Shown here piece after piece: positions 11,936 to 23,873 of a stretch of DNA of 64,000 bases. A program made the position numbers and the translations under genes. Below the pieces are notes generated by a model, which was not told the DNA's origin, ran no database searches, and saw only the letters and a program-made list of their open reading frames with translations. The first letter of the stretch is position 1. Each line of letters begins with the position of its first letter. Source of the stretch: Zonotrichia leucophrys gambelii (Eukaryota; Chordata; Aves; Passeriformes; Passerellidae); assembly GCF_028769735.1 (NCBI RefSeq), contig NC_088173.1:66832463-66896462 (forward strand), read 5' to 3'.

Positions 11936-13381
11936 GTCTGGAGCTGAAAATTAAATTTGGCTCCCACTAACATCCATGGGACCTAATTGGATTTATTGCC
12001 TGAGTGCAAGAAGTCTTGAAAAATATTATGGAAAAAAAAAAAAAGAATTTGAAATTACCACATACAGTACATTTCAATACAAGTGCCAGAACTAGAAATG
12101 CAGCTAAGATTTGGAAAAACTTTGTAAACCCAGAAGGGTTTTAAGTCTAAATGTGATTTGGTGTGCCCAATCCTGATTTTTCTACCCCAGGCAGGTTTTG
12201 AAAACGTAATGTGAAAGGATAGTTTGGGAGGGTCTTCTTCCCCTTGACTGAGGAGGGTGGAGGAAAACACAGAGTTCCCCTGGAAAGGAAGGAGGGAGAT
12301 TTTCCCTTCACTTCTTTGGGCAGCAAAGCCAGTGGGAAACCTGCACTGGGCACATTTGCCTGCATCCTTGCAGTGAGGACAAGTGGAGCAACCCAGGGGT
12401 TGGGAGGGTCCCTGTGGGCTGTTCCTCCCCACGCCCTGAGCAGCATTTCACAGCCAGGGCCATTGAACTCCATTCCTCGGTGTCACTCAGCCACCCCGGG
12501 CTGCCTTCAGAGAAAATGGAGCTGTCCATGCTGTGAAAGGCAGGATGCAGCCGAGGGGATTTGCATCAGAACAGGGACTGGGCCTCATTCCCTCAACAAT
12601 CGCAGAAGCACAGTGGCTCCTGTAGGTGCTGGAGCAAAGGAAAGAAAAGATCTCTTCCATGGGCAGTGGAATGGATGAATGGTTCCTGAAGAGTTTGTCT
12701 GCTCCTGTTTAACCCCTCCTTCCCTCCCCATCTCCCACCTTGCAGCAGCACAGTCTGAAGGCCAGGCCTAGTGAAGCTTTCCCTGCCCTTCATGCCCTTG
12801 ATTACTTTAATCACATTTATTTTACTGTGGAGAGGGAACTGAGCCACCTACAGCAAATCTCTCCATTGGCAGTAGGGATCTAGGGACAAATGAATCCATT
12901 CCTGAAGAAAACCTAAAAAAACCTAAAAAAAAAAAAATACAAGCAGGTGCACCACTCCAATTTCTGTATCAGTTCAAAGGGTGATTAGCTCAGATGTAGA
13001 CATCTGACATTCTGTGCTGGAAGCACCTGAAGCTGGTGAAACCAATCCCACTGTCAGAAAGAGCAGGGGAGTTTTGGTGGGGATGTGAGGCACGCAGGTG
13101 GGCAGGGAGGGCAGGATGCAGCTTGCAGGTGAGACCCTGGATCACACGTGTGTGCAGGTGGGTGTGTGCAGGTGAGCAGGGTGCCCAGCTCCTGTCAGCA
13201 GCAGGGAAAGGGGCTGTGCCCACTCAGGGGCTGAGTCCCACCTGGATACCCGACATGAAGGCAGCTGGGGCAGTTCCTCGGCTGCAAACTGAAATATTTT
13301 CCTAGATTTATTGAGCCAACACCTCCCAGCAGCTGAGGATCCAGTCAGAGTGACTTGGCCAGGAAAAGAGATCAGTTCAGA
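11936..13381. other. Gene-free intergenic DNA
   Basis: No exon, LTR or tandem array recognised apart from short A runs near 12035 and 12916-12935. Open frames of up to 144 codons around 12244-12678 overlap on both strands, carry no domain and are treated as chance. Confidence 0.45.
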
Positions 13382-13977
13382 TGTGGAAACCCAGGGCACC
13401 ACAGGGAATATTTCTCTGTCTGCTCTGGGGTGCCCTGACCCCCAGGGCAGCACTGACTTTCACCCTCATCCATGGAGAAAGTTTCCCAGACTTCAAGATA
13501 GACTGGAATCCACAAAAGTGTGAAATAGATTATAGAGAGCAGTGTGGGTGTATCACACTGCTGGGGAGAAATTGAGGTGTTGGAATTTTTAGAATGTTGT
13601 GGATGGCAGCAAGATGGAGGGCACAGGGTGTCATCCTGGGTTTCTTCTCCATGCTGCTTCTTCCTTCTTCTCCATGGGTTTGGGTGGCATTTTGTAATTG
13701 GGCAGACAAGTCTGCATTGTGGGCTCTGTGGGATCAGTTATTGGGTTAAAAGGGAAAATAATCCAGGTGTCAGTTCTTAATTGGTTGGTTTAGTCTTAAA
13801 AGCCCTTGTACCAAGAGATTGTTGGCCATTTTCTGCCTTCTAATGAAAGGCTGCAGAGCGTACAGTAGTGAGACTGTTTTACTGGTAAGAAATAATAAAC
13901 ACTTAGTCCAAACATTAATTACTGTGTCAAGTGCCTTCAATCCAAACCCAGAGAAACCAACAACTGGGACCCCCACA
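13382..13977 (+). mobile_element. Solo LTR, family B, copy 1
   Basis: A 596-bp unit starting TGTGGAAACCC and ending CCCCCACA, with a second copy at 19349-19933. It is flanked by ttcaga (13376-13381) and ctcaga (13978-13983), a 6-bp target duplication with one mismatch. The internal sequence has LTR-type AATAAA (aaataataaacac) near 13888. No retroviral coding region adjoins it, so it is a recombination-derived solo LTR. Confidence 0.8.
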
Positions 13978-15835
13978 CTCAGAAGTCATCCTTCCTCCTG
14001 CTTCCAGCACCCTCCTCACAAAAACTCTGGGCATCCTTTGAATTACAGTGGAAACAGATTGCTGGTGGCAAGGAGCAATGCAGCATTCCTGCACCCAAAG
14101 TGTTTCACCATGGTCCAGGAACTCATCTGTCCACCAAAAATGAGGAAAAATATCCCTCCACCCTCAGGAAAAGGAAGAATGGATGCTCCTAGAGCATTGC
14201 AGTGCCTTGATGGAGCTGCACAAGTGCAAGCAAGGCTGCTGCTTGGAGAGAGCTCAAACTGGGTGGAATCAGATTGGTATCACTCCTGCATGCAAAGAGG
14301 TTTGCACTGGGGGAAGAGAAGGGACTTGAGCTGCTGTAATTAGATTATCAGAGCTCCAGGGCAGGATTCAGCTCATAAGGCATTTTAACCCTTTCTTCTA
14401 ATATTGTAGTGTGCAAACTAGATGTTCTCACTGCAAAGCCTGGGCAGATTTGGCGTGGAAAAGGATCACAAGTTTCTGGTCACTGCAGCTCTGAGCTGCT
14501 GGTATTGTTTATGGCAGGTTTAGCACGTTTCCAGTTCTCCTGGGTGTTACATCCTATGAGAATCCTTTGGGAGAGAACCAGCCCCTGGATGTGCAGGTCA
14601 CCTGTGGGGTTTGGAGGGAGGAAGATGAAATGCTGTAGAATTTCCTGGGCAGGGCCAGTGTTTCCCCAGCAGCACCCATGCCTCTGTGTGGAGCCACTAC
14701 AGGTAAGATTTAGGCAAGAAATGCTGGGATTTCTTGCCTGAGAAAGCACAAAGGAAGGATGAGTTTGGAGCCATGCCAGAGGGTTTCAGGCTGACTCAGC
14801 AGGGACAGGTCAGTGGTGGAGGCATTGCAAAGCGTGGATTTGTCACCTACATCTGCCACAGCACTGTGTGACCTTTGACAAATCACTGTCCCATGATGTT
14901 CCCTTGCAGTAAAACAGGGCCTGTGACACTTCCTCAGTCATATTGTCTCTTTGGATTGCCACCTTTTCAGATGAGGTTTCACACTGTGGCAAGCAGCTGC
15001 TGTCTGGAGTAGAGCAGAATTCAGAGTTATGCTAAATGGCCTTAACATTCATGACAAGCTCATTGCTGTGGCTTTCCCACTGCTCACATATTCCCTGCCT
15101 GGGACAGTGAAAATAAATACCATCCCTTGTTCCATTATGATAAACACATTCCCTGATTCCTTGAAGGGTCTCCTTGGTTTCTTGCCAGGCCTGCTGCCCC
15201 ACCATGCTGCCAAGGAAAAGGGACAAATGTTGGAGAGGAGGAAGACACTAATTTTTTTCTCTACTGAAGTATGACAGCTCTTACCATCTTTTGACAACTT
15301 CTGCCCACATGCAGTCACACAGAGCTGCTCCCCATCACTCGCATGAGCAAGCAGGGAAAGTCCCCCCAACCTTTCTCATCAGGTGAGAGATCTGTCTGAA
15401 GAGATTGTGGTTTATTTTCACTTTGCTTGTGAAAGCCACAAAACTCACATTGTCTTAACCAGGGTGTAAATGTGTTTCCCTGAGCTTGAGGATGGTCTCT
15501 GGTGCAAATGAGGGCCCTGATGAAGCTTCAGCAGGGCAAGGCCAGGGCATCTCACCACAGCTGTCCCAGCAGTGCTGCTCTCCTGCTGCCCAGCAAAGGT
15601 TGTCCAACCTTCTGCCACTGAGACTTGTGATGGTTTTGATGCTCCTGACCAAATAATGATTTGAGCTCAGTTCCAAAACTGCTGCCCCAGGTGCTGGGGA
15701 CAGTGGAGCTGCAAATTTCAGTGCATCACAGCTCTTACCTCCTGCCATCTCCAGCCAGGCTGCCCTTCACAAACAGCTGGTTCTAGGAGAACAGGAGAGC
15801 AGACTGCATAAATAAGAAACAGTATTTCGCTGAAA
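13978..15835. other. Gene-free intergenic DNA
   Basis: A 174-codon plus frame at 13819-14343 begins inside the LTR and has no domain, so it is not called as a gene. The rest contains no recognised repeat or exon. Confidence 0.45.
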
Positions 15836-16455
15836 CCAGAATCACAGAAACAATGAGGTTGGAAAAGACCCTGAGATCATCAAGTCCATCCTATGGCTGA
15901 ACACCACGAGGTCAACCAGACCATGGCACTGAGTGCCACATCCAGTCTTTCCATAAATCCATAAACACCTCCAGGGATTGTGACTCCAGCACCTCTCTGG
16001 CTACCTGACCAAGCTATGGGTGCCAGATTTTCCAGGAATTTGCTGTGGAGACTGTGTCAAAGGCTTTGCTCAAGTCCAGGTAGACACATCCACAGCCTTC
16101 CCCTCATCTTCTAGGCAGGTCACCTGGTCATAAAAGCAGATCAGGTTGGTCAGGCAGGACCTGTCTTTCCTAAATCTTTGCTGGCTGAGTCTGATCCCTT
16201 GCCTGTCCTGTATGTGCTGTGTGATCACCCTCAAGGTGATCTGTTCAATAACCTGGGCTGGCACTGAGGTCAGGCTGACAGGCCTGCACTGCCCTGGATC
16301 CTCCTTCCAGCCCTTCTGGTGGATTGGTGTCACGTTGGCACCTCCAGCTGGGACCTCCCCAGCTACCCAGGACTGATAAATGATGGAGAGGAGCTTGGTG
16401 AGCCCTTCTGCCAGCTCCCTCAGCACCCTTGGATGGATCCCTTTCCATCCCACTG
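15836..16455 (-). mobile_element. CR1 LINE fragment, minus strand
   Basis: The reverse strand from 16453 to about 16070 reads as CR1 reverse transcriptase: recognisable words are GIHPRVLRELAEGLTKLLS, then DPGQCRPVSLTSVPAQVIEQ and SCLTNLICFYDQVT. The 3' untranslated tail follows at about 15836-16010 (plus-strand view: aatcacagaaacaatgaggt, ggaaaagaccc). It is 5'-truncated and ends where the catalytic core would begin. It is a dead LINE copy in which this short stretch of frame is still open. Confidence 0.85.
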
Positions 16456-18935
16456 AATTGTGAGCATCTCAGTGGCTTAGCAGGTCACTAAACCCAAAAG
16501 ATTTTCACTTCATGAGCAGTCCTAGCAGCAGGCAAGAGGGAATACACTGATTCTGCTGCATTGCTGGAAGGTGCTTGCACAGATTACAGCAGTGCTTGGG
16601 CAGGGATAAAATAAGTAGAGTTTAAAAGCTTATCAAAACTTCCTATTCCACCTCAAAGAATTCCCCCAGCAGGAGCTTTCTTCCCCCACGACAAAGGATG
16701 CTCACCTATGGATTAGGGCTGTGTCTTGCTTTGAAACCTCCTTCTCTGGTGGTCATGCTGCTGTTTGTAACCAGATACATGACCCCACATGACAGATGTC
16801 CCATATCTGCAGATATCCAGGAATTACTGCCCTGGGGGAGTCTAAAAGCTTGGCCTAAATTAGCTCTTCAGGCAGCTGCAGAGAGCAACTTGCCTGCTCT
16901 TACTTAGCCAGATTTTTTTTTTTTAGGGTGATACCCAGTGTCCTGAAGGTGATCCCAGGGTGTCTCCATCACCCTCCTCTGGTCTGCTCTGAACCTGCTG
17001 CCTGACAGCTTCATTAGATGTCCATTGTCTCGACTAAAACATTTCCATTAGTGAAAATGTCATTTCCACCCAAGGGCAATGTAATTTATCCCCATTTGAG
17101 CATCATTCACTCTGCTGAAGGAAGCCCAAGCTTGGTTGTGCTCCCTGTTCACTGTGACTCCCCACACTGTTGTGGAGCTGAGGCACTACCCCTGTGTCCT
17201 CCAGGATCACCCTTTGAGGAGTGATGGGGTCAGGTGTGGGTTCTGCCACCCCTGAACTGGCCTGGGAGGGAAAACATGGCCCAGCTCAGCTCTGCTATTT
17301 ACTTTAATTAGATATAAATTAGATATAAACTAATCAGCACCCCTTCAAGGGTCTGAAGGCAAGTTAACCATCAGTCCTGACCTGATTTTTCACTGTTATG
17401 GCAAACGTGGATCGGCTGCATGGTGAGAGCTTTGCTTTGTCAATAAACCCCAGACACAATGGGCTGCAGGGAAGGGGAAATGATCCGAGGAGCTGGGGCA
17501 GAGCTTGTGCTCTCCTGGGGCAGCCAGTGCCTGGATCAGGCCTGCAACTTCCATTTCACAAATGTGCAACCTTTAGCTGCGTTTTTGTGTCCCCAGGCAG
17601 TCTCATAGGCAGCACCTGAAGTGTTTGAGAGCCTGGCTGATTATGGGTCTGCTCAAAGCCCTCTGAAGTCGGTGGGAGTCTTTCCCCTGACTTCACGGTG
17701 TTTGGGGCAGGCCCTGGATGACTATCCCTCAGGTTACACAGTTTAATCATCCATTCAGCAGTACACAAAGCAGATCACATACACTTTTAGCCTGCATTGT
17801 ATGGTGTTATGAAACGAGAAGATTATTTGATATGATTCAGAGATAGCTCAGGTATAAGGTTAAAAAAAAAAAAAATAACACCTTTGATGTTTTACATCAC
17901 ACTTCAGTTATTCCTTGAGGGGCAAATTCTCGTCACCTTACCCAGGTGAATACTGCACTCAGTAATTTGGTCAAAAACGTTCCATCAACCTTCTTTTTCA
18001 TAGAAATTGTTGAGGGGGGGGACAGGGGTGGAAATTCAGCTTGATGGAGATTTCTGCCTAACAGGACAAAAAAGAAAAGGCAAATCCATGTGCCTTTTTT
18101 CAGCAATTGAAAAAAAAAAAAAAAGAATAATTAGTTTTGAAGGGATTTTCTAACAAGGCAATAAAACCACTCTTTTTACTCTCCAAAAGCTAAGGAGAAA
18201 TACCAATTTCCCAATTATTGCAGTCTCCATCTGGCACAGCTATTTCTAGCTGAGGTGTCAGCCACCCATGGACGATCAGCCAGGCCTGATTCTCATCTTG
18301 ACTCTCTTTGGTCAAGCTACAAAATGAGTCTTTGTCCCTCTTATTTTGTGTGCTATCAGAACAAAACTGACAGCACCAGCTGGGCAGAATTAGGTACATC
18401 ACACTCAGAGTCAGGTGAGATCTGCAGGGTTTGCAGGGCCTTATCTCAAGAAGTCCGATGGAGATATTTTTTATCTCTAGAAGCACAGAGAGGGAGAGAG
18501 CAGGGATTCTTGTTTACATCACTGCTGTATCATTTGAACTATTCCTAAAAATTTTGGGGAAAATCACCATTTAAAAAAAAAAAAGGCAATAAAACCTTCT
18601 GTACAGGCAACAACACACCGCAGCCAAATTCCACGGGCTTGGTGAGCGACAGGGGCAAATCAAAGGCTGCACCTTCAGAGGAGCAGAAACCACAGCCCGT
18701 GGCCAGTGGCGGCGATTGAAGCCCCGCTTGTGCAGGAGTTGGCGGGCGATGAAACCCAGCGTGGATGGTTCTGTTGTGCCCCCGGGATCCCCTCCCAGCG
18801 CCCCAACCAGGGCTGCTGCTGGGGCGGGGGGTTCAGCTCCCCTGGCACGGCACAGGCCTTTGTTGGGGGAGCCGGGTCTCCTCTAGGGGACGGGCCCGGC
18901 CCAGCTGTGCTGGCAGGGAGTTTGTGCTGCAGCAG
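16456..18935. other. Gene-free intergenic DNA
   Basis: No exon recognised. Short homopolymers lie at 16914-16924 (T), 17862-17875 (A), 18109-18124 (A) and 18571-18584 (A). From about 18600 base composition becomes GC-rich, leading into the minisatellite that follows. Confidence 0.45.
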
Positions 18936-19195
18936 CTCAAGTGCAGGCCTGCACTGGTGGGTGCCTGCCCCTGCACTGGTGGGTGCCTGCCCTGGTGGGT
19001 GTCTGCCTTGTCTGGGTGCCTGCCCCTGCCCTGGGTGGGTGCCTGGCCCTGCCCTGGTGGGTGCCTGCCCCTGCCTTGGGTGGGTGCCTGGCCCTGCCCT
19101 GGTGGATGTCTGCCTTGTCTGGGTGCCTGCCCCTGCCCTGGGTGGGTGCCTGGCCCTGCCCTGGGTGGGTGCCTGCCCCTGCCTCGGCTGGCAGC
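18936..19195. repeat. GC-rich minisatellite
   Basis: Imperfect repeats of a 20-24 bp motif around GGTGGGTGCCTGCCCCTGCC, with a longer ~100-bp higher-order unit (tgtctgccttgtctgggtgc recurs at about 18999 and 19107). The repeat keeps frames open in several phases on both strands, giving 113-172 codon translations rich in Gly, Cys and Pro; these are not genes. Confidence 0.85.
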
Positions 19196-19348
19196 TCCGT
19201 GAGGGCAGCGCTGAGCAGAGTTAAACAACCCCGCGCTGGAGAAATGCCACACGTAGGAGCCAGCAAGCATCTGTGTTGCTGATCCAACCTCTGAAAATGC
19301 CTCTGGACTGTGCTCATTTTCCAGCGGGGAATGCCTTTTTTAGGGGTT

Positions 19349-19933
19349 TGTGGAAACCCAGGGCACCATGAATATTTCTCTGCTCTGGGGTGCCCTGACC
19401 CCCAGGGCAGCACTGACTTTCACCCTCATCCATGGAGAAAGTTTCCCAGACTTCAAGATAGACTGGAATCCACAAAAATGTGAAATAGATTATAGAGAGC
19501 AGTGTAGGTGTGTCACTTGGTGAGAAATTGAGGTTTAGGGATTTTTAGAATGTTGTGGATGGCAGCAAGATGGAGGGCACAGGGTGATGTCCTGGGCTTC
19601 TTCTTCATGCTTCTTCTTCCTTCTTCTCCATGGGTTTGGGTGGCATTTTGTAATTGGGCAGACCAGTCTGCATTGTGGGCTCTGTGGGATCAGTTATCCG
19701 GTTAAAAGGGAAAATAATCCAGGTGTCAGCTCTTCATTGGATAGTTTAGTCTTAAAAGACCTTGTAACAAGAGATTGTTGGTCATTTTGTGCCTTCTAAT
19801 GAAAAGCTGCAGAACTCATGGTTGTGTGACTATTTTACTGATAAGAAATGAAAAACACCTGAGTCCAAACATGAACTACTGTCTCAAGTGCCTTCAATCC
19901 AGACCCAGAGAAACCAACAACTGGGATCCCACA
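19349..19933 (+). mobile_element. Solo LTR, family B, copy 2
   Basis: A 585-bp unit in the same orientation as the copy at 13382-13977, starting TGTGGAAACCC and ending GATCCCACA. The flanking hexamers ggggtt and agggct agree at four of six positions, a worn target duplication. The two copies differ by scattered substitutions and small indels. They are separate insertions rather than the two ends of one provirus, because each has its own flanks. Confidence 0.8.
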
Positions 19934-20079
19934 AGGGCTGTGTGTGCTGGGAGTGTGGCAGAGGTGCCAGGCAGCTGAATTTGCAGTCATCAGCATAACC
20001 ATGGTTTCACAGAGAGTACCACAGCTGGGGAGGCACCTCTCTGGGTGCCTAAAAATTAGTGGAGAAAACAAGAAAAGAT

Positions 20080-20453
20080 GAGACTTCTTGTGATGTAGCC
20101 CCACATTTCTCTTCCTGGAGAAAAGCAAGGCACAATTCTTCTCAACAATATTTCCCAGTTTCACATTCTCTGAACATCAGAGAAAGAAAACAGAGTTCTT
20201 ATCATTTGCTGTGCCTGTGTTTGTGCATAAGTAGAATGCAAAATGGAGATTGTTTACCCAGAGTGATGGAGTTTTGTTTCCTTGGCCTGTCAGGGCCAGG
20301 TGTGTGTGTGTGAGGACTGTTGGGTGACAGTCACGAGATTCAGTGCAGGGTGTGCAGTTGTGTGCAGGGTTGAGTGCTTGGCAAATTCAGTTTTAGATGT
20401 ACAGAATAATACAGTATAATAAAGTAATTAATTAACCTTCTGATATCAATGAA
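20080..20453 (+). mobile_element. LTR family D, left part
   Basis: This LTR-like sequence ends in AATAAAGTAATTAATTAACC, then TTCTGATATCAATGAAGACAG. That matches the order of words at the 3' end of LTR family A here (AATAAATCAAGCCTTCTGAAA, then GGAGTCAGATCC). The LTR is interrupted at 20454 by a copy of the FOXI3 3' end and resumes at about 20766. Its 5' edge was not located and is only approximate. A short GT run lies at about 20301-20311. Confidence 0.5.
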
Positions 20454-20765
20454 GACAGAGGTGTAGGTGCTGGGGCAGCCAGCCAGAGCTGCAGAGGGAA
20501 AGGGAGCTGGACCATGCGCTTTTGCAAACAGCATTTCAACGTGGACACTTCCCAGGAGCTCTCCCAGGAAGACTGATCTTCTCACCTTTCGAAATAAGAG
20601 CACCCCTAAAGCACCAGCAGAAGGCAGATGCAACGTTTTTTTCCCCCATCCAGGAAAACATTAGGTGGTGTAGATGCTTTGCCATCTAAATTCTGCAGGT
20701 GTGAACTGAATTGATGTTTTCAGAGGTTTCTAATCCTGAATGTGTAACAAGAAGTTTAAAAACCA
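20454..20765 (+). pseudogene. Displaced copy of FOXI3 last codons and 3'UTR
   Basis: These 312 bp match the minus-strand segment 24583-24273 with about eight differences including one T indel, roughly 97% identity. The copy begins three codons before the FOXI3 stop, includes the TAG, and runs about 300 bp into the 3'UTR; it has no intron and no poly(A) tail. Its orientation is inverted relative to FOXI3. At the left edge GACAGA is shared by donor and LTR; at the right the LTR resumes as CAGATACATC, so CAGA appears at both borders. It encodes nothing. Confidence 0.9.
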
Positions 20766-20815
20766 GATACATCATTCTCTCTTCCCTGTCCAGGGTTCCC
20801 AGCACAGCTATATTG
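20766..20815 (+). mobile_element. LTR family D, right part
   Basis: Resumes the interrupted LTR with ATACATCATTCTCTCTTCCC, then TGTCCAGGGTTCCCAGCACA. This parallels the family A 3' end (ATCCTCGTCTCTTCCCTCAT, then CCTGGGACCCC). The exact end is uncertain. Confidence 0.5.
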
Positions 20816-22660
20816 TGGTGTTTAACTCTAGTGGCCAGCAGCTTGATCCGTGGGCTGCCAGCTAATCTGCATGAAATCGCTGCTCCCCTAAAGCCAGGCG
20901 TTCTGTGAAGGGCTGGTTATGGAGTGATCCCCACAGATCTGCCGGAGCAGAGGGGATGATGGCCTGAAGTTTGAGCCTTTCTCCTAAGGAAGGACATTTT
21001 TCTGCTGATTTCCCTGGGAGTGGGCTGTGCCCCGGGCTCCTGGGCCATCAGCTGACCCAGGCTCATTGTCATGGAGAACTGCCCACTCCAGGCATGGCCT
21101 TGGCATTTATAGGGGACTGGGGACTCTCAGGGTGGGACAGCAGGCTAATTGCCTTTGTCTTCCCCCTCCCTCAGTCGGGGAGTCTCAGCAAATCCCTAAA
21201 CCCATGACAAAAGCCCTGCTGCTTTTAACTGCCTTTCATTAAACTCAATCCTCTTGCCCTCCCTCTCCCAAGATTTTCTAAAAGGAGTCTCTTTCAATGG
21301 CAAAAGGAAACCCAAAAGGCTGCCATTAGCTCATGCACTGTCTCCTCGGCAGACTGGGTGCCTATTTGCTGAAATCTGCTCTCAAGTGTCCCCTGAGCAC
21401 ACTGCGGGTGGCTCCTCTGGAGGAGAGGCCACATTCCCTGGTTCCAGCTAAGGATGTGCTGCTTTCCTTGGAAGATGCAGGCTCTGTGCTTATGGCTGTA
21501 CAGATGCACTGGGGACAGTCAGACCTTCCAAAGCCTCCCTTGAGCCCACCACCATCCCTAGGACCAGCCTGGAACACTGTGGTGGGTGAACCCTTATCTG
21601 ATTCTGCTCTGGCAGGTTCTGGCTGTGCCCCTGCCAGCTGAAGTGGCACAAACCCTGTTGAGCCATGGGATATTGCAGAGGACATGCTGCCAGGGGCAAA
21701 CCACCCTGCAATACAAATTTGTCAGATTTGGGATCCTCAGGAGCAAAAGTTTATGGGTACTGTGCAGAAACACACAGCTGATGGAAGTGGGAACATGTAT
21801 TTGCCATTGGTTCTGCATCCTCAAACATTTATGAGTAATGCCTGTAGAGACACAGCTCTACAGAAATGGAAGATAGTAAATTTAAAAAATGGTGGCATTT
21901 TATAAATAATTTAAAACAAAAAGAGATGGCATCTCTTCATTAGAGATGGAAGAGGGTAAATTTTAAAAAATCTGAGTGGAAGAACACGAGCTGGACACAC
22001 ACGAGTGTCCTGCATTGGTTCAGTGCTTGCCCAGGTCTGAGAGCAGCCTGCCAGAGGGGAGAAGGGGTGCAATGGTCACTTAGATACACAAGTATGCAGT
22101 TCCTGCTTAATTAGGGACTGGATCTTTATCTTTCAGAGCTGTTAGGAATCCCTCCACAGCTCTTACATCAAACTCCAAATAAAGCTATTCCACACCTGGT
22201 GGGATTGAAGCAAGGCAAGACTGACCACCTTGTCCTTTTCCTAGTGCTACTCTGCCCTTTCCCTCCCATTATCGCTGCATCACCCGAGATGGAACTAAAA
22301 CCAGGAGGAATTACCCCTAAAGCCAGGAAGATGGTATCTGTGCTGGGAAGGGGCGAGGGGGAGGAGGGACAAGGAGCTGCCACCCGCCCACTGGTCCCAG
22401 GATTGCACAAAGGGATTGGCCAGTGCCGGGGCAGGTCCTTGGTCCCGATCCCAAGCACATGGGAGTCATCTGACGTTTCGTCATGGCTTCATTATAGTTT
22501 GGATCAGGCCGGCGGTTTGTCTTGCATCACTGCCCTGTACGTTCTGCAGGTAGGCAGTGCACAGGCTGCCAACTGCTCTGTGCTGTGAATAGCCCGCAGG
22601 GATGGCCCTAAATCACGGCACATGCTGGGTGTTAAACTGCTGCAATTGCACCGTAACTTC
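20816..22660. other. Gene-free intergenic DNA
   Basis: No gene. Short open frames between 20971 and 21711 overlap on both strands without any domain. A repeated word (agagatggaagag/atggaagatagtaaatttaaaaaa) occurs at about 21865-21970 as a small local duplication. Confidence 0.45.
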
Positions 22661-23052
22661 ATTGTGGATGCCATATTCCCCATGAAGACACCTACATTTA
22701 TGATCTGCCATTGTGGATGCCACATTCCCCATGAAGACACCTACATTTATGCCCTGTCATTGTGGATGCCACATTCCTCATGAAGACACCAACATTTATG
22801 CCCTTTCATTGTGGATGTTGTGTTCCCCATGAAGACACCTACATTTATGCCCTTTCATTGTGGATGCTGCATTCCTCATGAAGACACCTACATTTATGAT
22901 CTGCCATTGTGGATGCCACATTCCCCATGAAGACACCCACATTTATGCCCTTTCATTGTGGATGCCACGTTCCCCATGAAGACACCTACATTTATGCCCT
23001 GTCATTGTGGATGCTGCATTCCCCATGAAGACACCCACATTTATGCTCTATC
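22661..23052. repeat. Minisatellite, exactly 8 x 49 bp
   Basis: Eight uninterrupted copies of a 49-bp unit beginning ATTGTGGATGCC and containing CATGAAGACACC and ACATTTATG. The total is 392 bp with no length variation among units. Sequence changes cluster at two places in the unit (CCACATT / CTGCATT / TTGTGTT, and the last five bases). The array starts about 0.6 kb beyond the FOXI3 poly(A) signal. Because 49 is not a multiple of three, no frame stays open through it. Confidence 0.97.
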
Positions 23053-23669
23053 TGAAAACAGTCCCCAACAAACAGCTCCCGATCATGAGGGGGTGTACTG
23101 CAATGGCTGCTGGATGATGGATTCTCCTTTCCCAGCAGCAGGAAATCAGGGAGGATTCCCAAAAGTGCTTCCTGGCCCTCTGGCTGGCTGGTCCCACCTC
23201 TTCACTTGCCCACAGTGTAAGCAGGTGCAATCCTGTCACACAATCCCATTAGAGAAACTAATTGGTAAAACAGACTGAGCCTCCTGCTAGCTGGCATCGC
23301 GCTGGAACCAGTCCTGCCTCTTTTACCATTGCAAGTTTTTATTTTTTTTTACCAAACCTTGCCGAAAAAGAACATTTGTGATTCAGACCTTTGAGAAAAA
23401 TAAACAAACAAAATCGACATAGTGGCCACACTGCATAGTGAGACTCCAAGAAACTGCAAACCAGCCCAGATGTGTCTCTTATGGGAGTAAAGCAGGTTTT
23501 TTTCACCCTACTCACAGTAGGGTGGAAATTTATGAACATGATATTGTTCATACATTTTTACACCTTTTATCCCAAATGATGTGAAAGAAAAACCTGTCTC
23601 CCACAGAGTTTTGAAATACTTCAAACATACTGATGAACAACCAGGCCAATATCTAACAATTGTTAATAT

Positions 23670-23675
23670 TTTATT
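23670..23675 (-). terminator. FOXI3: FOXI3 poly(A) signal AATAAA
   Basis: On the minus strand the sequence reads GGGAATAAAATATT, a canonical hexamer followed within 30-40 bases by a GT-rich stretch (TTGGCCTGGTTGTT). An alternative AATAAA (revcomp of tttatt near 23917-23922) lies about 250 bp nearer the stop and could give a shorter mRNA. Confidence 0.6.
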
Positions 23676-23865
23676 CCCAACAGCTGTTCAGCCTGAAAAG
23701 TTTCAGTAGTACACTAAAAACAAAAACCAACAAAAAATTCAAAACAAATAAAACAACAAAAAAGGGGGGAAACAAAGTAAAATAAACTTTAACAAAGTTT
23801 AAAACACATTATAAATAAGTACAGCTCCAGAGCATAATTTACAAATATAAAACCACATAGAAACG

Positions 23866-23873
23866 TATGTACA
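23866..23873 (-). promoter_or_regulatory. Pumilio-type element in 3'UTR
   Basis: Minus-strand TGTACATA matches the Pumilio consensus TGTANATA. It sits about 195 bases before the poly(A) signal, within the AU-rich distal 3'UTR. Presence of the word is direct; function is inference. Confidence 0.35.

Noticed and set aside
13819..14343. 174-codon plus frame
   Set aside because: It starts inside the family B LTR and runs into plain intergenic DNA with no domain.
22661..23052. CRISPR-like regular array
   Set aside because: Units abut with no spacers, the whole 49 bp is repeated, and the host is a bird; it is a minisatellite.
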